Positions 1 through 4,803 of a stretch of 7,181 nt of DNA are shown in pieces. How positions within the stretch are numbered: the first letter of the stretch is position 1; each line of letters opens with the position of its first letter. Below the pieces are notes generated by a model. It searched no databases. It had not been told where the DNA came from and was given only the letters and a program-made list of their open reading frames with translations. Source of the DNA: Bryobacteraceae bacterium (GTDB taxonomy: Bacteria > Acidobacteriota > Terriglobia > Bryobacterales > Bryobacteraceae). A program made the position numbers and the translations under genes. The stretch is from assembly GCA_014379815.1 (NCBI GenBank), contig JACMLA010000764.1, positions 1 through 7,181 of the forward strand, written 5' to 3'.

Positions 1-1
1 C

Positions 2-1210
2 CTTGGGACGATCTTCTCGCTGCAGATGGCAGAGGCACGGAACGCCTACGAGACTGGTGGACCAGACGCTCTGCGGAAGACACTGGAGCGTTTTCGGAGA
101 CTGACCGACAGCGAGGGCGTGCTGACAGATGCTGAAGGCCGCGATCTGGTAAGCGGTCAGATTCGGATGGACCTGCAGGACGCTGCCCGGAGGAGACGGA
201 GGGGCACTTTTGCCGGCAGACGAGGCGGTACCGTAATCGGGCGCCCGAGCCGGGATGGGCAGTACTTTTACTTTCTGACGCTGCAGGGTCGCGGCGTTGT
301 GCGGTGGTTCCTGCAACCGGAAGTACATCTCGCTGTCCTGCTGGTCCTGACCGTTCTAAGCTACGCCTTTGCCCGTTATCTTACGAGCCCTGTACGGAAG
401 CTGCAAATTGCTGTCGAGTGCTTTGGGCGAGGCGACTTTGGTTCACGGGTTCGCTCGACGCGAAAGGACGAACTGGGGGAGCTTGCGCGCACTTTTGACC
501 AGATGGCGGACAGAATCGAGACACTGCTGGACGCGGAGCGCCGTTTGCTCCTCGACATTTCGCATGAGCTTCGATCGCCGCTGGCGCGCCTTGGGGTCGC
601 AGTGGAACTGGCGAGGTCGGGAGAGGATGTCACCCGGCATCTTGACCGGATTGAGAGAGAAGCTGGCCGCTTGAATGGCTTAGTAGGCGAGTTACTGCAG
701 GTGACGAGGGCCGAGGGTGACAGTTCGCTCATGAAACGGGAGATGGTTCGCTTAAGTGAGCTGGTGGCCAGTGTTGCGGAAGACGCGCGAGTGGAAGCGG
801 CCCAGCGCGAGGTGGTCGTGACAGTGGAACAGCCTGAAGCTCTGGCGGTGCAGGGCGATTCGGAACTGTTACGACGCGCTCTGGAGAACGTAGTCCGCAA
901 CGCGATACGGTACACCGATCCCAAAACAGTGGTGCTGATTTCGGCGACTCTGCTGCCGAACAGTTCTGTCGTGATCGCTGTGAAAGACCAGGGTCCTGGC
1001 GTCCCCGAAGAGAGTCTGCCGCGCCTTTTCGATCCTTTCTACCGGGTGGACCCGGACAGGAACCGGGTGAGCGGCGGGACGGGTCTCGGGCTGGCAATCG
1101 CGCGCAGGGCAGTCGAACTGCACCGGGGACGCATCGAAGCCGAGAATGGTCACCCTGGTCTTGTGGTGCGAATCACGCTTCCGCAACACTCTGGTACGCT
1201 GGCGGCTTGA
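2..1210 (+). CDS. Sensor histidine kinase, CpxA-like, 5'-truncated by the window edge
   Basis: This is the C-terminal part of a membrane-bound two-component kinase that autophosphorylates on histidine and passes the phosphate to a response regulator. The reading frame is open to the first bases of the window (L-G-T-I-F-S-L-Q precedes the first ATG at 26), so that ATG is probably internal and the true start, with the first membrane helix, lies upstream. Numbered from that Met: an extracytoplasmic sensor segment to about 95, a membrane helix at about 97-117, HAMP at about 118-170, the H-box LDISHELRSP with phospho-acceptor His180, the N-box N288/N292, the G1 box DQGPG at 321-325, the F-box FDPFYR at 335-340 and the G2 box GGTGLGL at 350-356. 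All catalytic boxes are intact, so the kinase should be active. The H-box and its surroundings are closest to the CpxA group as I remember it. The stop overlaps the next gene. A cognate OmpR-type regulator would be expected upstream, outside the window. Confidence 0.93.
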   Translation, partial: LGTIFSLQMAEARNAYETGGPDALRKTLERFRRLTDSEGVLTDAEGRDLVSGQIRMDLQDAARRRRRGTFAGRRGGTVIGRPSRDGQYFYFLTLQGRGVVRWFLQPEVHLAVLLVLTVLSYAFARYLTSPVRKLQIAVECFGRGDFGSRVRSTRKDELGELARTFDQMADRIETLLDAERRLLLDISHELRSPLARLGVAVELARSGEDVTRHLDRIEREAGRLNGLVGELLQVTRAEGDSSLMKREMVRLSELVASVAEDARVEAAQREVVVTVEQPEALAVQGDSELLRRALENVVRNAIRYTDPKTVVLISATLLPNSSVVIAVKDQGPGVPEESLPRLFDPFYRVDPDRNRVSGGTGLGLAIARRAVELHRGRIEAENGHPGLVVRITLPQHSGTLAA

Positions 1211-2175
1211 GCATCTACGAAACCAGGCCCATTTGTTTTGACGGGCTGCGGACGGTTCCACTTGGGGAGCGCGGCGGCAAGGTTGCAATAGCTAAACTCG
1301 CGAAGACCTATCAGGCCGGGGATGGAGTTGCCGGTTTGCTTCAATCGCTGCCGGGTCTACTCGCGGCCGAGGAGTTTCTGTACCTGACAGATCGAATCGT
1401 AGCGGCACGCGCCGCTGGAAAACCCGTGCTCTGGGGTCTGGGAGGGCACGTGATCAAATGCGGACTTGCGCCGGTACTGGCGGACCTGATGGGCAGGGGT
1501 TTTATCACCGGATTTCTGTTTAATGGATCTACGGCGATTCATGATTTTGAGATTGCAATTGCAGGCCACACCAGCGAGGATGTCGAGGCAGTTCTACCTG
1601 ACGGAGCATTTGGTGTGTCTGAGGAAACTGGCCGGGAAATGAATCTGGCGATACGTGCGGCTTTGGTCGACGGGATTGGCTTTGGCGAGGGTCTGGGACG
1701 TTATCTTGCCGGTACTCCCGATCTCAGATTCGGCGACTTCAGCCTGCTGTCGCGTGCCTACCATTCCCGCGTGCCTGTTACTGTGCATGTGGCAATTGGG
1801 ACGGATACTGTGCACATGCATCCCGACGCGGACGGGGCGGCACTGGGCGAGACGACTCACGTAGACTTCCGGCTGGCGTGTTCTCTGATTGCGGGACTGG
1901 ACAACGGTGGAGTTTACGTGAATGCGGGCTCGGCTGTAATACTGCCGGAGGTTTTTCTTAAGGCTGTCTCGGTTGTGAGGAATTTGGGCGGAACTCTAGC
2001 GAATTTCACTACCGCTACTCTGGATTTCCTGCAGCATTACAGGCCGCGGATGAATGTCTTGCAGCGACCCCATTTTGGTTCGGGGGGCCGTGGTGTCGCT
2101 TTGACAGGCCATCACGAACTGATGATTCCGTTACTGGCTGCTGCTCTTATCGAGAGGCAGGCTGCCGGTGACTAG
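1207..2175 (+). CDS. Deoxyhypusine synthase-like protein of unknown function
   Basis: This is a 322-residue soluble protein with no signal peptide or membrane helix. The start is TTG at 1207, overlapping the kinase stop as TTGA. No ATG or GTG start lies nearby in frame, and the next usable codon (a TTG about 43 codons in) would remove the N-terminal region. Visible blocks are GGHVIKCGLAPVL at 79-91, NGSTAIHDFEIAIAG at 106-120 followed by TSEDV, VHVAIGTDTVHMHPDADG at 193-210, and GSAVILPEVFLKAV at 241-254. The Gly-rich, IHDFE-containing pattern recalls deoxyhypusine synthase and its bacterial homologues, which use NAD and spermidine. However, the usual catalytic-lysine segment of that enzyme (like EAVSWGK) is not seen; Lys252 in the PEVFLKA block is only a positional candidate. 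The His-rich HVAIGTDTVHMHPD segment could be a metal or substrate site. The reaction is unknown. The overlap with the kinase suggests co-expression. The call is confident as a gene, weak as to function. Confidence 0.85.
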   Translation: MSIYETRPICFDGLRTVPLGERGGKVAIAKLAKTYQAGDGVAGLLQSLPGLLAAEEFLYLTDRIVAARAAGKPVLWGLGGHVIKCGLAPVLADLMGRGFITGFLFNGSTAIHDFEIAIAGHTSEDVEAVLPDGAFGVSEETGREMNLAIRAALVDGIGFGEGLGRYLAGTPDLRFGDFSLLSRAYHSRVPVTVHVAIGTDTVHMHPDADGAALGETTHVDFRLACSLIAGLDNGGVYVNAGSAVILPEVFLKAVSVVRNLGGTLANFTTATLDFLQHYRPRMNVLQRPHFGSGGRGVALTGHHELMIPLLAAALIERQAAGD

Positions 2176-2585
2176 GTGCCCGGTGTACTTTCCACTTTGT
2201 TTACCTGATATCTGCTGACAATCTCCTCACCCAGCGCCATAAACTCGTCGAGATTCGAAGATTTGCGGAGGTAGCAGTTGGCCTCAGCTGCTCTAAAGCC
2301 GACTACGTCCTTTGGGGATGAGCTTAATACTGCAACATAAACACTGGCGAGCGCGGGTATGGAGCGGATAAGCCCGAGGAGTTCCGTACCATCCGGGCCT
2401 GGAAGATTCAGGTCGAGAATAATGAAGTCGGGACGTGACCGGGTTTCCCCGATCTGGGAGAGATAACGGCCAGCGGAATCACCGTTGGAAAGGACCGTGA
2501 TTTCGCACAGAGTGTTCAGCCGGAGAGCCTCCTCAAGAAGATAGACGTCCGCCGGATTATCTTCAATAAGCAGGATTTGCAGCAT
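2172..2585 (-). CDS. Single-domain response regulator, Rcp1/CheY-like
   Basis: This is a 137-residue stand-alone receiver domain with no output domain. I start it at the ATG at 2585 because it opens directly into the first receiver strand, MLQILLIEDNPADVYLLEEAL. An in-frame GTG at 2642 would add 19 residues, but these are not receiver-like and their codons run through an inverted repeat. Receiver residues present are the acidic pair Glu8/Asp9, phospho-acceptor Asp58 in ILDLNLPGPDG, Ser88 in VLSSS and Lys108 in YLRKS, so it should be phosphorylatable. The EDNPADVYLLEEAL start and LDLNLPGPDG block match the Rcp1-like group, often partnered with phytochrome-type or hybrid kinases and acting by protein contact rather than by binding DNA. 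No dedicated kinase gene is adjacent in the same orientation. Its stop codon lies in the CTAG shared with the convergent gene's stop. No convincing Shine-Dalgarno sequence was seen before the chosen start. Confidence 0.92.
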   Translation of the reverse strand: MLQILLIEDNPADVYLLEEALRLNTLCEITVLSNGDSAGRYLSQIGETRSRPDFIILDLNLPGPDGTELLGLIRSIPALASVYVAVLSSSPKDVVGFRAAEANCYLRKSSNLDEFMALGEEIVSRYQVNKVESTPGT

Positions 2586-2630
2586 TAATCTATTTTTTGG
2601 AACGTAAGGTGAGCCTTTACGGATCAGAAA

Positions 2631-2653
2631 GAATAAAGACACGTCTCTTATTC
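2631..2653. promoter_or_regulatory. Interrupted inverted repeat upstream of the response regulator
   Basis: The arms GAATAA (2631-2636) and TTATTC (2648-2653) flank AGAC (2637-2640) and GTCT (2643-2646), separated by AC, with one unpaired C at 2647. That gives ten complementary positions in 23 bases. It lies in the 139-base gap between the response regulator start and the stop of the GNAT-like gene. On the - strand it is followed by a loosely T-rich TTTCT. It could be an operator for the regulator gene or a weak AT-rich terminator for the exported-protein operon. The stem has a very small loop and few GC pairs, so I favour a DNA-level site. The rest of the gap shows only a weak 5-base inverted repeat (2677-2690) and no clear -35/-10 pair. 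Confidence 0.4.
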
Positions 2654-2724
2654 TTCCCTGCTGATAGTTTAGCTGTTATTCCGCTGAATAGGAAAGAGGG
2701 GTTGGGCGGGTAAAACAGGACGGT

Positions 2725-3264
2725 CTAGTTTTTGGAGGGCAGCGCTCGCCATTCGGCTTGAGGGATTTCACGACCGGGCCAGGCCACTTTGGTGAATGGC
2801 CACGCGCTGGCCAGCCAGGCTTTCATGTCCTTGTGTAGCTGGACGTCGAAACCCTTATCGGCTTGATCTTTTGTGGTCCACAAGGATGCCACCGCGTCGT
2901 AACCCTGCTTGTTACTTGGCCGGATATAGAAGCAGCCGTATTCTTTTGTCTCATCGGAGTTAAGGACCGCATAGGGGAACGACTTTCGGCTGTCCCACTG
3001 TGCTTTCTCACCGGCCATGTCTTTTGTCTGATCCGCCATGGTGAGCTCCGGACGTGGCCAGTTTCCACCCATCAGTGGGCGAATGTGGTCGATGGAACCC
3101 ATGTAGGCATCGTAGTCGAGCTTAGCAACTTCGGGCCCTAGCGGGACCAGTTTGTAGGTGGATCCGGTGTAAGAACGAGGAACCTGGAACGACTCTGGGA
3201 CAAGTTGAGCGCTCGCCGCCGTTGTAATGGCGGCCGCGAGCGCGAAGGATTGGAGCAAGCGCAT
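2725..3264 (-). CDS. Exported protein with GNAT-like sequence pattern
   Basis: This 179-residue protein starts with a Sec signal peptide: Arg2, a hydrophobic stretch at 3-16, and a cleavage site after ASA at 17-19, just before Gln20. The mature part begins with a strand-like YKLVPLGPEVAKLDYDAYMGSIDHI and continues with NWPRPELTMADQTKDM, SFPYAVLNSDETKEYGCFYI and a Trp/Phe-rich end (WLASAWPFTKVAWPGREIP). This order resembles cytoplasmic GNAT-type acetyltransferase-like proteins of about this length. The acetyl-CoA-binding R/Q-x-x-G-x-G/A loop is not visible, so acetyltransferase activity is doubtful. The only cysteine in the mature protein is Cys111. The gene starts 8 bases after the stop of the DUF1501 gene, on the same strand and without an obvious Shine-Dalgarno sequence, so it is probably the third gene of that operon and may be translationally coupled. 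The family assignment is from remembered sequence pattern only; the exported nature is seen directly. Confidence 0.85.
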   Translation of the reverse strand: MRLLQSFALAAAITTAASAQLVPESFQVPRSYTGSTYKLVPLGPEVAKLDYDAYMGSIDHIRPLMGGNWPRPELTMADQTKDMAGEKAQWDSRKSFPYAVLNSDETKEYGCFYIRPSNKQGYDAVASLWTTKDQADKGFDVQLHKDMKAWLASAWPFTKVAWPGREIPQAEWRALPSKN

Positions 3265-3272
3265 AGAAGGGA

Positions 3273-4784
3273 TCAGGCGATGATGTCGTGCAGGACGTTG
3301 CCGGCGACGTCGGTCAGCCGGAAGTCGCGGCCACTGTACTTGTACGTCAGCTTCAGATGATCGATGCCCATCAGGTAAAGGATGGTGGCGTGCAGGTCAT
3401 GAACGTGGACCGGCTTTTCTACCGCTTTGAAGCCAAAGTCGTCAGTGCCTCCGTAGATGGTGCCCGCTTTGACGGCTCCACCGGCCAGCCACATTGTGAA
3501 CCCGAATGGATTGTGGTCGCGACCGCGCTTGACGTTTCCACCGCCACCGCCCACTTCACGAACAGGAGTTCGGCCAAACTCAGAACCGCAAACCACCAGC
3601 GTGTCTTTCCAGAGACCACGGCTCTTGAGGTCTTTAATGACGGCCGCGAAGGCCTGATCCGACGCCTTGGCGTTAATCTTGTGGGCCATGATGTCGGCGT
3701 GCGCATCCCAGGGGTCGCCTTTGGCGTAGTAGACCTGGGTCATACGGACGCCTTTTTCGGCAAGCCGAACAGCCGTGAGAGCACCGCGCGCCACGTGACC
3801 GGGACCATACAGGTCGAGTGTGGCTTGCGATTCCTTGCGGATGTCGAACACTTCTGGAGCCTCGGTTTGCATGCGGTAAGCGATTTCCATCGACTTGATT
3901 ACCGCTTCGACCTGAGGATCCTGCTGCTCGCCACCGTGCAGCTTTTCGATCTTCTGGAGCAGGTCCAGCTCGCGACGCTGCTCGGGAAGCTGAAACTTGG
4001 GATTGTTGACGTAACTGACCAGCTTCTTGGGATCGAAGCCCTTTTCAACGGTAACTTTTTTGGGCTTGGCAGGCTCTTTGCCTTCCGCTTCGGGAGCCTG
4101 GCCTTCGCCTTCGGGTGTCTCGACCTTGTTGGTGATGTAGGTTCCCTGGTTGATGGCCGGCAGAAATCCATTACCCCAGAGCGGCGGTCCGACGGTAGTT
4201 GGAATGTCGGGGCAGAGGACGACATATCCAGGCAGATTCGCGTTTTCGGTTCCAAGCCCGTAGGTGATCCACGCACCCAGTGAAGGACGCCCAGCCTGAT
4301 TCGCCCCGGTGTTCATCATGAGGCAGGAAGGCTCGTGATTCGGGATCTCAGTGTGGACCGAACGGATCCAGCAAATGTCGTCTGCGACACCCGCGATGTG
4401 AGGCCAGAGTTCGCTGATGTCCATCCCGCTTTGGCCGTACTTTTTGAACGCAAACGGAGACTTCATGAGGGCGCCCGTTTTGCGCTCGGTTTTAATCTCG
4501 CCGCCCGGAATAGGCTGGCCATCGTACTTGTCCAGCATCGGCTTAGGATCGAAGCTGTCGATGGAGGAGCAGCCGCCGTTCATAAAGAGGAAGATGACTC
4601 GCTTAACCCGCTGGGGATGGTCGAGCTTAGCAAGGCCAAGGTTGGCATCGTTCGGGATGACGTTGCCGGCTCGTGCGATGGAGTTACCCACCATGCTGGC
4701 AAATGCCATGAAGCCGAAACCGTTGCCAACGCGGCTGAGCGCCTCACGTCGCGTAACCGGATTTTCTGATTTATGCCGTGACAT
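3273..4784 (-). CDS. DUF1501 family protein with Tat-like signal
   Basis: This 503-residue protein belongs to DUF1501 (PF07394), a family related to the sulfatase/alkaline phosphatase fold and of unestablished substrate. The N-terminus carries a twin-arginine-like motif TRREAL at 11-16, then a weakly hydrophobic stretch and a possible cleavage site after ARA at 37-39, so Tat export as a folded protein is likely. Family blocks seen are FLFMNGGCSSIDSFDPKP starting at 65, a His-containing block HTEIPNHEPS at 144-153, DPWDAHADIM at 357-366, GSEFGRTP at 400-407, GRDHN at 421-425 (likely metal-site region), and the C-terminal HDLHATILYLMGIDH with YSGRDFRLTD. The GGCSS turn has Cys72 where many relatives have Pro, Val or another small residue. 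A charged Pro/Glu/Lys insert lies at about 221-246. ATG 4784 is the only start ahead of the Tat motif. It follows the DUF1549/DUF1553 gene by 19 bases, the usual partnership. Confidence 0.95.
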   Translation of the reverse strand: MSRHKSENPVTRREALSRVGNGFGFMAFASMVGNSIARAGNVIPNDANLGLAKLDHPQRVKRVIFLFMNGGCSSIDSFDPKPMLDKYDGQPIPGGEIKTERKTGALMKSPFAFKKYGQSGMDISELWPHIAGVADDICWIRSVHTEIPNHEPSCLMMNTGANQAGRPSLGAWITYGLGTENANLPGYVVLCPDIPTTVGPPLWGNGFLPAINQGTYITNKVETPEGEGQAPEAEGKEPAKPKKVTVEKGFDPKKLVSYVNNPKFQLPEQRRELDLLQKIEKLHGGEQQDPQVEAVIKSMEIAYRMQTEAPEVFDIRKESQATLDLYGPGHVARGALTAVRLAEKGVRMTQVYYAKGDPWDAHADIMAHKINAKASDQAFAAVIKDLKSRGLWKDTLVVCGSEFGRTPVREVGGGGGNVKRGRDHNPFGFTMWLAGGAVKAGTIYGGTDDFGFKAVEKPVHVHDLHATILYLMGIDHLKLTYKYSGRDFRLTDVAGNVLHDIIA

Positions 4785-4803
4785 GTTTTTCGTTGAATGC
4801 CTG

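Noticed and set aside
376..924. 182-codon open frame on the - strand inside the kinase gene
   Set aside because: The protein is Ser/Arg-rich and patternless, as expected for the reverse strand of GC-rich coding DNA. The kinase frame has all its catalytic boxes.
2586..2642. N-terminal extension of the response regulator from a GTG at 2642
   Set aside because: The 19 extra residues are not receiver-like, the codons run into the inverted repeat, and an ATG sits exactly at the first receiver strand.
2677..2690. TATTC-CGCT-GAATA hairpin as a terminator
   Set aside because: The stem has only five base pairs, mostly A-T, and no following T-run on either strand.
3288..4283. 331-codon open frame on the + strand, antisense to the DUF1501 gene
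   Set aside because: It lies fully inside a well-supported gene on the other strand. Its protein shows no recognisable family pattern and it follows from the codon bias of the real gene.
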